From positions 2,666,001-2,730,000 of the forward strand of contig NC_039519.1 of NCBI RefSeq assembly GCF_003672135.1: a DNA stretch of 64,000 bases. The letters are read 5' to 3'. The DNA is from Ooceraea biroi (taxonomy: Eukaryota; Arthropoda; Insecta; Hymenoptera; Formicidae). The notes under the pieces are model-generated. The model saw only the letters and a list, made by a program, of their open reading frames with translations, made no database searches and was not told the origin of the DNA. The translations under genes and the position numbers were made by a program. Numbering within the stretch: position 1 is the first letter of the stretch; every line of letters starts with the position of its first letter. Shown here piece after piece: positions 40,601 through 55,872 of this stretch.

Positions 40601-41815
40601 TCACGTCGAAACACGACATGCCACGTAGCGAAGTTGGGAATTCGTTCCGGGCTCGGAAACGACGTTGTAACGAGTGCCGCCTGCAGGGCTATCGGGGATG
40701 GATCTTAGTAAATCAGTTGGGGAATAGACGAACAGGGAGAAAAGTTTGGCGAATTTATCTTGGAATCCCGGCTGACCCGAGAGTGCGCGCGGCGAGCGGA
40801 ACTGCAGAACTCGGCGCGTCTCGATCATAAACGAGAAACGTCAAATGTCCGGTGTGCGATTTAAACGATTCTCGGTTTTCAGCGCGCTGCATCACCGCTG
40901 GGGATAAATCGATTTCGGATTAATGCGCAACTTGTTTCGCGTTTGGCGGCGCGATTACTCGTGAATCCAACCAACTTTGGCTGGTTTCGGACGATTCGGA
41001 TGCTCCAGCTTGCGCTTCCCTCGGCGACGCGCGAGCAGATACGCGATACATTAGTAACGTACAAAGGGATGCTGGTCTATATTTTTATCGGATCGCCGCT
41101 TTCCGCTGCGATACACGTAGATCCAGCAAAAGGAGGTAGTAAGTTCTTAACGGAACTAAGCTGCGCAAACTGTGAGCGAGAGTATCGATGGTGCACTTTA
41201 TCACAGATAAAATATGCAGCTTACAACTTCGCTGCTGCCAACGAATCGAAGCGCCCACAGGGAGATATGTAGCGCGATTGCCAGAAGAGATTGGTTCGCA
41301 GAATTCGCTAACTCAATATTGGGCCTCGGCAAATAGCTAACTTGCTGTTGAATTCGAATAACATATTTAAACAAATACGATATCATCCGACGAGGTGGTG
41401 CTTGCCGCATAATCATCGATGACATTTTCGTCTTCACGGTGCTTCACCTAAAGCGTCACGACGATGAACAAACTCGGAACTCTTTATATCTTGCGTGTGC
41501 TCTGAACATTAGTGTCTATGAATATGTAATACAACGCGATTACAGTGTCAGTGATACCGATTCTATGATACTTTGCTCGCAATTTTGCAGGGATAGTTAC
41601 TTTCGCTGAAATCAATGGCTCGTGCGCTGTTTGCAAGTCCGCTCGTTATACAAAGAGCAGAAATTTATACGCCAGGACACGTGGACCCGCAACGCTAAAC
41701 GTTGCCATCCAATGAATGTCCAGCATACTTTATGAAGCACGCGTGTGTACGAGCCACCCAATCAGAATGTACATGTACCTGTTCGAAAAATATTGAAACT
41801 ACGCTCCTGCACATT

Positions 41816-41855
<40 letters not shown>

Positions 41856-44800
41856 CGGGCAAAAGAATAACAAACGTTCTCACGTATCCCGAGTAGAATA
41901 AATTGGATTTGCAACTAAATCGCCTAACCGTTTATTTCCGCCACGCTGAAGCTCCGTTCTACTTTCGTAAGCAGATGATTAAAATGTGACCGCAAGCCCC
42001 GGTGAATGCGTTCACACGTCAATCGCGTCGACCTCACTTGCACGTACAAGGAGCACGTGACACTCGTCGTATGTGTGTATGTGTGTGCGAGAGTATGGTA
42101 CGTAATTAACATGTGCAGGATTGAGCGTGAGCAACGAGGACAAAGAGGATTTTGCTGGATGCAGGGATTTTGCCTACCCGTTTTGCATGGTCCAAAGATA
42201 TCTGCGCGCGAGAGCTCACGGGTGCTCATGGGCGATCAAAATAACATGGGCCAACCATACGGAACGTCATTAGAAGACGCGCGAGCGCTTTATTGTAATG
42301 AGTATTAACGGTAACTGCAATGGCAACCGGCTAAGCGCGGAGTATATGCAAACAAGTACCTAAGCACATTAATCACGTCGGAACTGTAATCGTAATTGTT
42401 AAACGGAATTGTGATTGGTTCGTTCGTGCATATCCAAGCGCGGTAAAACAACCGGGCTTCTTTGTATAAAAGCCATTCATGACCGAAGGCACACAGCGGC
42501 AAATTAGATTAAGTATAGTTAACACACAGTCAGCAATTACATCATTTCAGAATATTATTCTCCATTCTACATTTCTGCAACACGATGATGATGATGATGA
42601 CAATGGGTGATGCAAGTGTGCTTCAGATTTCATTTCAGAGATGACGCAAATAATAACTGCGGAGCTCGAGTCTACCTCCTTTGTTTGCGGATTGTCAGAT
42701 CGGAAGAACTTTCGACATTCACTAATAAGCTTTGTTTTATACGCTCCTTTAGAAAAGAAGATAACAATGATATAATTATAATGTCGAGTTGGATGCAGAT
42801 ACGACGCAAACAGAGCAGGACTCGGTAGCGCATCGCATCACTCGAGCAAATTGTTTCTCGATCCTAATAAACTCGTCATTTAAATCCAATATTGATATCA
42901 GTCAAGCTTTATTTGTTTCTCCGTCGTTCGCCGTAATCGCTGGAATAACTGCCATTCTTGATAATAATAAAAAAAAGCACAGACGACGTTCATAGAAATC
43001 TATCGTGATAACCGCGAGCACTCATTGTGCGCTCATGCAGATAAGTATACGCGCGTATCATTCTCGTAAATCGCGTATTCGTGAAACACCGACAAAGAGC
43101 GTTATGGCTGACGTAGCTTCGATTGCAATTTTGCGAGCCAGCGACGCATGGAGTATAACTGACAACTGGGGAAAGAGTATCGTATGAGTGATCGAGCCAC
43201 GAAATTTTTGATGCTGGATTAACACATTGATCGCGCGGGGAGGAGTTCATCCACTGATGCGGAGAGACAATTGAAATGATATTGACGGGTTGTTGTTAAC
43301 GGTCTGATCGAAACAGCATCGATAGCTTACTGTCGGCGGAAATGATGTGGGAAAGGATAATATATTATAATATTTTATGCACGCACATAACGCCGGCATA
43401 TTTCTATAATGACACGCATAATCCCCTCGTTATTTGCAACGTTTTTCAACAATACGATATCGATTTGAACTTTAGCGGATAAATACCGTTTAAAAATATC
43501 TTATTTGCTCCATTCCACACAAATAAATATAATATTTAATTGCAGGTTCAAAGACATAGAGCAACGTTAATAAAAATCATGCGGTATATAAATACACAAT
43601 GATGATAATAATAATTTGCGATAAAGTTATTCTTCCCGGTAGCTAACAATAAACAATTTTTCCGAACCAGTACGTGCAAATACTCGTTAAAGTGAGGTAA
43701 TTCTGATCAAAACTACATTGTGTATCTTTGCTAAAAGCATTTTGCTTGTTATGTACATGTTACATTGCAAAAAACCGGATATAAACTTGAATTTCATATA
43801 GATTTTCACTGTTTTAACCGAGGCATGATTGTTAGTAGCACCAACTGCACAACACTTTAATAAACGATACAATTTTAATAAACGCACAAATACATCAAAT
43901 TGCATATAATAACACAATTCCTTTTTTTCATGCGAAAAAAGAAACAAAAATACAAGATCATTCCAGCATACTCCAGAATGAGAAAGTTTCAGTTTTATGA
44001 AAAAAGATTCCCGGCATACGATGAGGCAGTACAGTCACTCTTCTCACCTGACCTGGCCGGCATACCTATTTTATAGCGTTTCATGCACTCTATAAATCGC
44101 GAAAAATGCGTGATCAATATTTAAGCAGGTCTGTACAATTAGTGAGGAGAGGCAGGAGCGGCCGCGTGGGATTCGCCATGCGACGAGCGTTATCGATCAA
44201 GCCGCACTCACATTTTTCCGATATAACGCTATCTGCAACACGAACGGACACAGTAGACCGCCATCAGCTGATCGCAAGTTAATGCGTAGCTATTCTCACT
44301 CGTTAGCACGTGCGGACATGCAACGATTCGCGTGCCGGTTGGGCGCCTCGCAGTCTGAGCCGGATCGAGCCTTTTCTACTGCAAGTGGAAACGGAGCGGC
44401 GGTGGCGGCCGCAATACTCATAGGTACACAGAGTTCTTGTTCGCACACAATGCCGGAAAATAATTGGGTCAGATGGAAATAAGAAGAATTATGTGTAGCG
44501 GGGAATTTAATTAAAGAAACTAACTTCCCGAAGGAAAGAATATTTAATCGTCCGACCAATAATTCCGCAGGATAAAATGTAAATCGTCAGCTTTGTAATG
44601 TAAAGGACTCTGTAATGCGAAATTATTTAAATACCGATGAGAGCGTCGTCTCTTTAAACTATATTTAATCGCCAGAGTTGAAACACACGCTAGCCATTAT
44701 CAATGATGTATGACTGACGACATTGCAATTCGGTAAAAATCGAGAAATCCTTTTCGAAAGCTCTCTCGATGGTATTGCACGATTTTTATTGACGCGTTTG

Positions 44801-47800
44801 CAAAACAAACGTCCATCGCTATTTAAAGAGTAACCTCACGCGACGACAGGTTGTCGGTTAATTAGTACGTGCAAGCTTGCCATGGCTTCCTGAATAATTC
44901 ATGGCACGCTGCGTTTCATTCGTAGGCTACTGAGTTTAATCTTCAGCGATCACACGGACGCATACGTCCATAGATACATTTTGTTTTTGCCAATATATTC
45001 TGTAGCGTAGTACATTTTTACGTGGCGATACGTACATGTCAAGCTTACTCGTCATAAAAAGATGCAAAAGATTTCGATAGATTATAAAATATTTCATCTT
45101 TACTATTAGGGGTGTGATTTAGTTTTAAGGGTTTTTTTGCTCAAAAACGCATGTATTTAAATATGATAATGAATGAATACCTTAATCAAACTATTTTCCT
45201 TCGTTTTCTATAACTTTTTCCCATCTTTCTGGCAAGAGATGGATTCCACCACGATAAAATCACTCTTCTTTTCAGTTGATCCATTCGTCGACGAATTTTC
45301 GCACTTCTTCCAAATTATCAAAGTGTGTATCCTCTAAAGCGTGTTGCATCGACCGGAACAAATAATAATCGCATGGAGCAATGTCCGGAGAATACGCGGG
45401 GTGCGGTAAGACTTGCCATTCAAGCTCTAATAGTGTTTGTTTCACTGATAACGCAACGTCAGGTCGAGCGTTGTCACGAAGAAGAATCACTTTCCGTCGT
45501 TTACTCGCAATTGGTGGTCGTTTTTGGTCCAATGCTTGCTTCAACTTGTACAATTGGTGTCGATAACGATCAGCCGTGACAGTCTCATGCGGATTTAACA
45601 GCTCATAGTACACTATCCCACCAAATACAGAGCATTACTTTTGAACCGTCAATATTGCGTCTCGGAGTGGATGTTGATGGTTCGCCTGGATCCACCCATG
45701 ATTTTCTGCGTTTCGGATTATCAAAATAGATCCAATTTTCATCCCCAGTAACAATCCGAGACAAAAGACTCTTCTTTTTTTGCCTGGCGATCAACGAAAT
45801 GCAAATGTTCAACCGGTTCGCAATGGCACTTTCCGATAATTCATGTCGAATCCATTTCCCTTCTTTCTGAATTTTTCCCATTTCATGTAAATGTTTGGTA
45901 ACTGTTGTACGATCAACATTTAATGCTCTGGCAAGTTCTGAAGTGGATTCTGTTGGATTTTCGTGCAATAATGCTTGCAAATCTGCATTTTCAAGCTTTC
46001 TTAGTTGTCCCGAGCGTTCTTTGTCCTTCACATCAGTATCACGACTTTTAAAGCGTCTAAACCAGTATTCACACGTCTTAATTGATGGGGCAGAATCACC
46101 ATAAGTTTCCACAAGAATTCTATAACCGTCAGCCGCAGTTTTCTTTTGATTAAAAAACAAAAGCAACGCATGTCGAAAATGCTCTTTCGGAAGTTGCATT
46201 TTTACGATGATATAAACACGACTGTTATTGCATCTATTGCTATAATGCTACTAAATGTCATGGATAATGTCAACACTGTAAGAAACAACAGTTATCGAAA
46301 ACAGCTATTGAAACAAACTGATACTACAGCCATCTGTTGCAAAACCCTCAAAGCTAAATCACACTCCTAATATATTGTATTTAGAATATTTTAGTGTAAA
46401 ATATCTGAGTTCTCGATAATTTATTGAGATTACGATATATTAATATGAAAATCAGTAAATATTTGCAGCTGAAACTATGATTGTATTTCATATACATTCG
46501 TACGTTTATTCCATCGACATTGGCGTTGACGTTAATGAGCCTATACTTATTAACGTTTCGATTAGGATTAGGAACGGTATCGAGAGAAAATCCATGATAT
46601 TAGCTCTGTCATCGCTTTGTGCTTACAATATGGAAATACACGACTGTGCATGATAAAACGTTTTGTGACAGTGATTTAGCGAACGAATGATCATAGTTCG
46701 CTAAATTATTGAATCTGTACCATTATTACGGATCTGATTTCGTCCTGTAATTATTAATGAGACGTGTATAGAGAGAATGTATTAATTCTAATGAGAGTTC
46801 ATGTATCAAAGCTCTTGTACTATCCCTGTTCTTATGAGAATATTTCCACATGTAAATGTTTAAACCATATAAGTTATCTCTGAAGTTACATAAAAATGTA
46901 ATTGTATATAAAGTTATGTATATAAGATAAAATAAAATGCATAAAATAATGTATGTAGTTCAGGTCTTTTTACTCCAATTGTAACTGAAATTTTCAATAG
47001 ATGATTTTATAGATAAACATACTATATTTCGTAAAATAAAATTTAAAAAAATATCAAGATAGTAATATTGGAAAAGTTAAGTTATTGTTACATGGGAAAG
47101 TACAGGGAATGTGTATTCTGGAACAGAGGTATTGCTTTGTGCGATATCTTTTGTCGGGTATCGCCCGGCCATTCACATGGTATCCAGACGGGAAATAAAA
47201 ATAGATGTATCAATTCTTCATAGTTCTGACATTTATAGTTTTCAACGCTTTTCGCGAGATTTATCGGCGTAAAGAAATTTGCGTAGATAATTTTTGGCCG
47301 ACGGCGATACATACGCGGAAATTCTTTCAAATGGAAATAACGCGGCGTGCTGTATTACACATTTTGTGTCGAAATTATTTTCTTTCCTTGAATCTTCACT
47401 GAGTTTCCGTTCAAATGCGCATGATAATGTAATCAAATTAGTTAGGTAAAGCGCAATTTGTCTATAAGATTATAATGACATTTCATTTTTTGGTGCTTAA
47501 TATAGCAACAATAGATATCAAGTCACAGAATATTAATATACAGTTTTATTTTTACTTATAATTTTGCTGTTTAAAGCACAAATTATTGGATATTGTGTTA
47601 GAAGATGATATCCGTAATAAAAAGCATATCGGAAATTATTATGAAAGATTATATCTTTAATAAAAAGCATATCGGAAATACAATTTATATGTGTGACACA
47701 CTATCAGGAAGTCTAGTCACGTAGTTAAATTGCACCAATCTTGAATATTCTAATACTATGTGCATCACATCCACATATCTTGATGTATTGTGTTGATTCG

Positions 47801-50800
47801 AGAAAGCAACAATGTATAAAATTACACATTTCTATTATACCAATATCAATACGAAATCTAAGAAGCATAATATATGATCATATTGCAAGAAAATATTATA
47901 AGACATGATCCTAAAAATAATGATAGAAAACTTGTACATCAGTACATGTAATCTATAAGCTTAATGTGTCTAATGATACAACCTTACGCGGTGGCAGACA
48001 TTTTGACGTGCAACGTGCATGTCTCTCGTTTAATAATCCGATAATTAAAAAGCCATTTTTAACTCGAAACACATACATTTACTCACACTCCTTACACACA
48101 AAACTTTACTGACAATTATTCACTGTCCACTGTAACAGACAGTGACAGTTATTTTTACCAAATTGAACGTTCCATCGTGAAACTTTTAATGCAACCTGGG
48201 CCAAGTCGACGAGATATCGATTAAACATTACAGAATATTTTTCGTCAGCAGAGGCGGTCCTGTTTCGAATTACGCGCAGTTTCCGAGGGACGCATCGGCA
48301 TTCATTTTTGCGCTCCTGCTCGCAGCGAAAACCGCAAATGTCAAATGTCAATAGCAAGAGGCAAGTGGAATGTTCTATTATGCATTTGTTCCTGCCACTT
48401 CTTAGCGACGTTGCAAGGTAACGAGGGAACAGCTCTCCCCTTCCCCATGCATCCCACAAGTCATCCGTGTATCCATGACGAGATCCGAACAATTTTACTC
48501 AGCGGAAGGAGATACTCGTCGTCACGGTCCGTTGCCATCTTGTTATCTGCCAGAGGCCAGGCGAAAAAGGTAACGGTCGAGAGTTAACCCCGGGGTGCGG
48601 GACGCGGACGGAGACGCGGCGGTTGGATAAAGAATGAAGATAAAAGTGTCCCCGGTATCGTTGCACGGCGGACAGGAACGCCCGGGAAGTTTGGTCGAGG
48701 TACGCGGAGTTCGCTGGAACAATAGATCACTTTGCCGGGACACACGATCCGCAGGACAATCCAGGTCCCTAATCGAAATCAGTCGGTTGCCGGGCTGGGC
48801 GCGATGGACGGTCGAGAGAAGCGAGCGCGTCCATGTGCGCGGCCCGGATTTATTTACTTGGTACACATAAAGCGGCTGGAATGGCGCCGCCAGGTATGGC
48901 CGTATCAAATTGCTGTCGGCCATCAAAAAGGAATATTCGACGGCCGCGACCCGGACGTTCCTTCCACTTGCTTCCGCGCGGTTCTTACTGCCCGCGCCGC
49001 TGCGAATCGATTTATCTTTACTTTCGGATCCCGAGTCTGCCTCTAGAAGGATATTTAAGTTCTGGCGGAAAGGTTACGCGGAATATTTTTGCGAACTCTC
49101 CGCTATCAAGTGCGGAGTGCGCGAAGGAGCGCCGGCTTTATCTCTGTGCATGATTCCTGCATATTTAGGAGTCGTTTAACGGACGCGGATGTCGATCGAA
49201 GCGAAACGTGAAAATTTCAAACTTATTTTGATGATATTAAGCTATTTAATGAGGTGAGAGTTAACGAGGGTGCGGAGCACGCAGTATGATCCTCTGCTAA
49301 GCTTCTGCCGCGTGGTACACACGAAGAAAATGGAAATCTGCCTTTTATCGCTCTTTTTAGCTGTTCCCTTCTCTTTTTTATGCTTTTTTATGCCTTTCAA
49401 CTCAAGGGGAGTTCATTTCAGCGGTCAAGCAGATGCAGGGAAGAACGGCACTCCGTAGCGTAGTTAATACAGACACTAAGTTCGCGTCTTCCCGTAGCCA
49501 CTTTGAATTATGTATACGCGCTTATGTAAATATACACAAGTGGAATATAGCTTAAATTGATAGTACTTAGGCAGGGCGTTAAATTTAACGTGACTTTTGT
49601 ATTCATTCGTATTTCATCGTATCGTGATGCACTCCTTAATGCACACACATCTCGCGGTACGCTGGCACTCGTTCTCGCAATTTTGCGGTCACATTATCCC
49701 GGAAAGCCTGGCGCAGCTTGCATAATATACAATAAAAACAGACGTCACGCTTGTGAAACGCTTGTGAAACGCCATTGTCGCGGAAGAGAGCCTTTGAAAC
49801 ATTTGTACAGTCGTACGTTATACATACGTATTGCAGCTGTTCACTGTTATCGCACGGTTCGTGCAAAAAATTCAACGGCTATTTTTCTGAGGCCCCCTGC
49901 GCACAAAGGAATCAGCTTCTTGACAGTGAAGCTATGCAAAATGTGAATGGTAGGGCGAGAAGCGGAAACCACAGTTCGTGTAGCGTATATTGCCGTAAAT
50001 GTCATTAGGTACCACGAAAGTTTGTGCCCGCCATTGACGTGGGTCGCACATTTCCGTTTTAATGGACGTGTATACTGTACCGAAACGCATCTGGAAGAGC
50101 TACATTTATCAAACTTGATATACAAGAGAAATTATTCTTATTCTTCGAGAGCGACAAAGGAAAGGACAACCTAATTCGGCCCTACAATTCGTGCACTCAG
50201 GACGCTAATGGAAAGTACGTCGCAGAAGGTAGAAGACACTACTGTATAGATATCTGAATCTCAAATACCTCGTATACTTCGCGCAGTTACATGCTCTTGA
50301 AGCCATCGCACTGAAACTAATATTTAACCGGCTGGAATTGTTATCAACTTTTCCCGATTTCCCGACCGATTTCCCGTAATTGCGCTTGCGAATACTTTGG
50401 AGAATTTTTAATTTTTACCACCAGTATGCGAGGAATTAGAGACACTTGTGCGTCCTTCAAGAAAATTTGCAGCTGCAATTTTCTGCTTGCAAATGGTTTT
50501 TAATAATATCCACGTAGAAAGACACACGGAAAAAAATGGTTTAGTTGATTCAGCTAATCCATAGCTTGCTGAAAAAAATTAGGCATTTTAAATAAGCAAA
50601 TTTGCTAATGCAGCAAAAAAGTGGTGTGTGAAAGCATTTATCACTTGTTCATAGAGCAAATCTATTTATGTTGCAATTATCTTAGTTACTGCAACAAATC
50701 ATTTTCGCTAGATGATGTACGTAGGTAACGCCAGTTGTTATCATACCTCACTTCCGCACTAACAATCAAATAATTGGTATATTCATGGAAAGAATAGTTG

Positions 50801-53800
50801 AGTGAGTATAATCCAGTGTAATATTCTATCTGAACATAGATCATACAACGTAAGATTTTACAGCAGTACATATTGTTTCACGTACTGTGTTTGTAGCTAC
50901 GATCTTGTTATATAGATCAATCAGCGCTACAAAATAATAATTCTGATAGGAGTACTTATGTAAATATATGAACATTTGTTATCTTAATCATGTATTATAA
51001 TATGTTTAAACTTTAATGTGTTCTCTTATATTAAGTAATAACTAAGTTTAACAGTTAGTATTCTGAATATTGATGTTAATATATTTATGTATATTTACAT
51101 TATTAAATATATGAATTAATGCACATAATAATAAATAATTGTAAAGTGAATATTCCAGATATTTCAATGAGCATTGATGGTTTATCTAACTTCTGTTGCT
51201 GGAACAACTAATAACTTAGCTATAATGGAATCTCTTAATAAACCAAATTTTCTTTTATATAACACCAAAAAGAGTTGTTACATATACCAAGCCATATTTT
51301 TCATTGGTGTAGTAAAGAATCATCTTTGCTGCATTAACAAATCTATCGTGCTATAACATCAAACTTCATTGGGTACAACTACAAATTTTGTGTAGCTCTG
51401 CAACTTAGTTACTGCAACATAGCAAACTGGCTGTCCGTATATTACGGCTATGAATTTGCTAGGCTAACAGGATTTTCCGTTGTCATAGCAAATCTTTTTT
51501 TTCCGTGCAACCATGTGAAATAAGTCTTTTCCCTGATGCATGTATCATCTGACCAAACATTCATGATTTGATTATGATGGTTAACTCTTACGAGCAGAAT
51601 ATAAAGCGCAAATGTAGCGTCGCTTTTTACGTCGTTCACTTAACACCCCGATTTCGTTTTGGCAGTAGTTCGTTTCGAGCGTAATCCAGGGTAAACATCT
51701 TGCACGACGCCGTTGCTGCGACCGGTAGGAAAACCGCTATTACCCTCGCGCTTCTAATATCGCGAAATGTATTCAGTCTGAGGTGGTGGCCGGGTCCGCA
51801 TAGAGGAGTCTATCCGATTCGCAGCATTCCTGCGGCGTAATCGACAGGGAGGGACTGCGGATTGGCCGTTTTAAAGGTGCAAATATCGTGCCCCACCGCG
51901 CCGTAAATCCGCCGTAAACCCTATACTTGGGGGGCCTCTTCGTGCAATGAGACGAAAGAAAGCAGGACTGCCACCCACTGCGGTGGGTTCACCCCGGAGT
52001 AACGGTCTTATTCTTCGTTTATTTCGAGTACGGACGGAGTCTATCGCAGAACGCTTCCGTGTCTTGAGCTGCTATCGAATTCCCCTTTAACTTGCCTTTT
52101 TAAGTTCTCAAATATTCACCAAAATAAAAAAAAAGGAGAAAAGATAGACAACTGTAGCTACGCTTGAAATTAATAGAGTTGGAAATTTACTTTAGAAGTA
52201 TCGTACTACAAACTTATTTATTATAATCAATAATGAACGTTAAGCTCCTGTTTTCTCTAACTTCTTCTACGGCTAAATTCTCTGTCTCTTTATCTCTTTT
52301 CTTACTCTCTCTCTCTCTTTTTTTCTTCTTTGCTCTACATACATTAGCAAATGATTGCGTAATACTAATCTTTCGTAATATTCCGTTTTTGCTCAGATAT
52401 TCTTCCAATAAATTATTTATGGAGGACGGTAAAATCATACGTTTTGATGAACAGTTATTCCTCGATATCGACGGAGTTGGAATTGGCTTCGTGATATACA
52501 CTAAATGAAAGTATATTGCGCCGTTTTATCGTGCAGCGAGATATCGATGTAATTAATGAAAATTTGACGTAAACGCGAGGCGATACGAAGCTTCGATTAC
52601 CGCAGTGAGAACAATCGGACGCGATGTTGATTGCGTATTTGTAATATTAAATGTTATGCGCCGCGCATACGCATGCATGTGCAACAATATCGTGAGTGCA
52701 ATATTTATCGAAAGAAAGAGCGCATGCGAGCGAGAACCGGCATCGCGCTGTTCCGCTTTGTGCTTTGCTCGCGCGGATAAAGATACCGGATAAAGGCATC
52801 GGGGAAACGGAAATGGACTTGCAAAGCGCGCACTGCGGAAAGTTGCAAAAGTTCTGCGGCGAAGTAGGCTACGCCGCTGGAGCCGAATTTAGAAGTATAT
52901 CCTTTCACGTTTGCACGACGTGAAAAACTTAAAAAAGCACGCACGAGTGCTTCGAAAATTGCGATCCGTATCCGGCTAGTCGAAAAACTGGCATCGTGTA
53001 TACCGCGCGCGCATAGTAAACTACGTGCCACATACAGCCAAGTTTCGGAGAATATAGAGTGAGTTTAACTTCTCTTCCTTTACAGATGTACATGGCCTCT
53101 CTAAGGCGCCGCGCGGTACTCGATGTAGTTTCATATGCAGCATTCTGATCGATCAGCTGACACGTCCGCGCAAGAGATACGTCTTGAAACTGAATGAGCA
53201 TCAGTTAAATTAATTAATTTGTATGGCGAAACTGTCTAGTGGGACGTGTGTACCCACGCTGAACACGTGAAAGGCAAACTATTTGAGTCGCGTAAAATGC
53301 GGGAGGAAGATTGGAGACGTAATCAATTACAGGACAACACGTGATAAGAGCTACCAGTGCAGTTTATACCGCGTGCTTGCATCGCAGGAGGTAGTTAGTC
53401 ATATCAATTAAATCAAAACTGGCACAGTTAATCATGGTTTCTCCCAACCTGTCAAGATCCCTCAGGATATCATGCATTATGTCTATGTATCGGTGACGAA
53501 CATCAACGTGACGTGGACGTCCTGACAATGACTGTACAGGATGTGAGCCGATAGCCACGTGACATCCTGTCATTCCGCTCACAGGGGCGAATAAAGCTTA
53601 TTCCGGAGAATGAGCAAGCGATCTCTCGTCGGCTTAATTGGACGATTTCAGAATAGAGAATCGGTTGGCGCATAAAAGAAGCACGCATCCCCTCGCTTAC
53701 ATATGGAGTGAACGGGATTCTCGCGTCGGTCCCATCGGGACGAAACGCGTTGCTGATTTATGAGCATTGTCGTCAGATGTTCGTGACGCGAGTACGTCCG

Positions 53801-55823
53801 AACAAAGCGATCGATTCCTGTATCGAGTCTATTTGCAAGATTACTTAGCGATGGTTCTCTATTTCTTTCTCTCGTCGTTCGACGAGGGGATATTCTAATA
53901 GACAGCCCAAATTGTGACAGTAATATGACTGTAATCTTTATTTAATCAACATTTCGCTAAGTCTCTGTTTTCACAATCCTGCCTGATGAACGTCTCATAT
54001 CATTTTTACATCGAGAGCTAATTATATAAACTTGACAAGTGCATTAAGGTAGAAAGGAGAACGTTTCTGAGTTATTCCCTGAATAACACAGAAATTCAAA
54101 ATTTCATTAAAACAAGAGCGCATCGTCTCTTATCGGAACTTATCGGAACTTATAATAGGATGCCGTTAACAGAGATAAAACTGTACTCTCACAATCAATG
54201 AATAAGAATCTCTCGATCTATTTTCTCCGTTTAATTCCCGATCTGCTGATAGTCTTCTCCATCGTCTGTTCATCTTATTAGTATTTCCTCTTAGATCGCA
54301 CAATTAGTTTTGGAGCTCAAAGAGTCCTTAATCGTAGTCTTAATTCTAAATATGATAGTTCCAAATCATTTCATATGACATCTCCATGTTTATTGTAATG
54401 TACATATCTTGTATCTATGTGAAACGTTACTAAGTTTTTCGATTATCCAATAATTTATTTTGACCAAGCAGGCAAAGGTTGATGTTACAAAGCGCACTAC
54501 GTTTCGACCGACGGTTTCGGTCCTTCTCAAGTGCTGAATATATTTTTACAAAAGGTCAGTTACATTCTAAATCAAAACAAACAATTTCCGCAATGAATCA
54601 ATTACAATCTAACAATATTTATAAATTATAAAAAAATCCTTCATCCTTGTTGAACACCATAGTTAGGTCAAACTAAGTTTTTGATTGTGCAAATTCATCG
54701 GCGTGCAACGCCTGTTTGTCTGCTATTTGATTGACATATTTTATATGGTTGCTTACGTAATCCAAGCTGCAGAGAGAACCCCAACAAATTTCATTGAAGC
54801 CCACGAAATCGTTTCGGCGCGTTATCGCGATAATTGCGGCTCGTCGACAAAGATCGGCATCGGCACTAAAATGGGCATAAAACCACGCGAAAGGTCTTTC
54901 GCGTCCGCTTAATTTGCAAGGCATTAACCTTATTATTATGGCGGTAATACGACCGCGAGTTTGCTGGGAACAACGTGTGGAGGGGAATGGTTGCACGCGA
55001 GCAATCTTTACAACCCTTCTCGGAAATGAAAAGTCGTGTGCCCCTCGCGAGTGCACGACACTCGTTCCTCATTTTTTCTCCTTTTTCATGAACCTGTGCT
55101 CCTCCTTCTACCCTTCCTTCTCTTTCCTTCTTCTCTTCTCTTCATTTTCTTACTCTCTCTTTTTCTCTCTCTCTCGCCACTCAACACGCTTCCCCTTTTG
55201 CTCTGCTCACTCTGGCTTCACGTTAAGCGCAATTTTTACGGCAATGGATGGCAAAAATTGCTTTATTCGAAATGTCAGCGTGATGCTATTTTTAAATTTC
55301 TTTGCCGTTACCCGTATATAGTTGTTCACGTTGGTACGTTTTACGTGAATCAAGTTCAAAGGAATTTGCCGTTCTTAAAAGTATCATCATGTGTATTATA
55401 TTTTTACTGTTGAAATAATATTGATGTTTTAAGAGAACGTCTGGTGCTGCGCCATCAATATCCGTAGAACAATAATAACGACTTCGACGGAGGACGACAC
55501 GACGTGGATTCGATATCTTGAAAGTTCTCGTCCAGGATATTACAGACAGGGATTAGGTTTACTCGTAGGTTTGCGGGTGGACCGTGCGTGTATGCTCTCA
55601 TTGCACTTGTGTGTACATGTGTGCATTACCGAGAACATTGGGATCCGATAATTGAGATCCGAAAATATTTTCCGATGAGTCGTATTAACTGTGCATACAA
55701 AAGCCGCGAGATCAATTACGGGCGATTAAGATCATTCAACAGTTAACCAATTTACGTCTGGCGAATGAATTGCCATGGAAAAATACACTGTTACGTAATA
55801 TTAATAAAATTTATAAAATTGTA

Positions 55824-55872
<49 letters not shown>

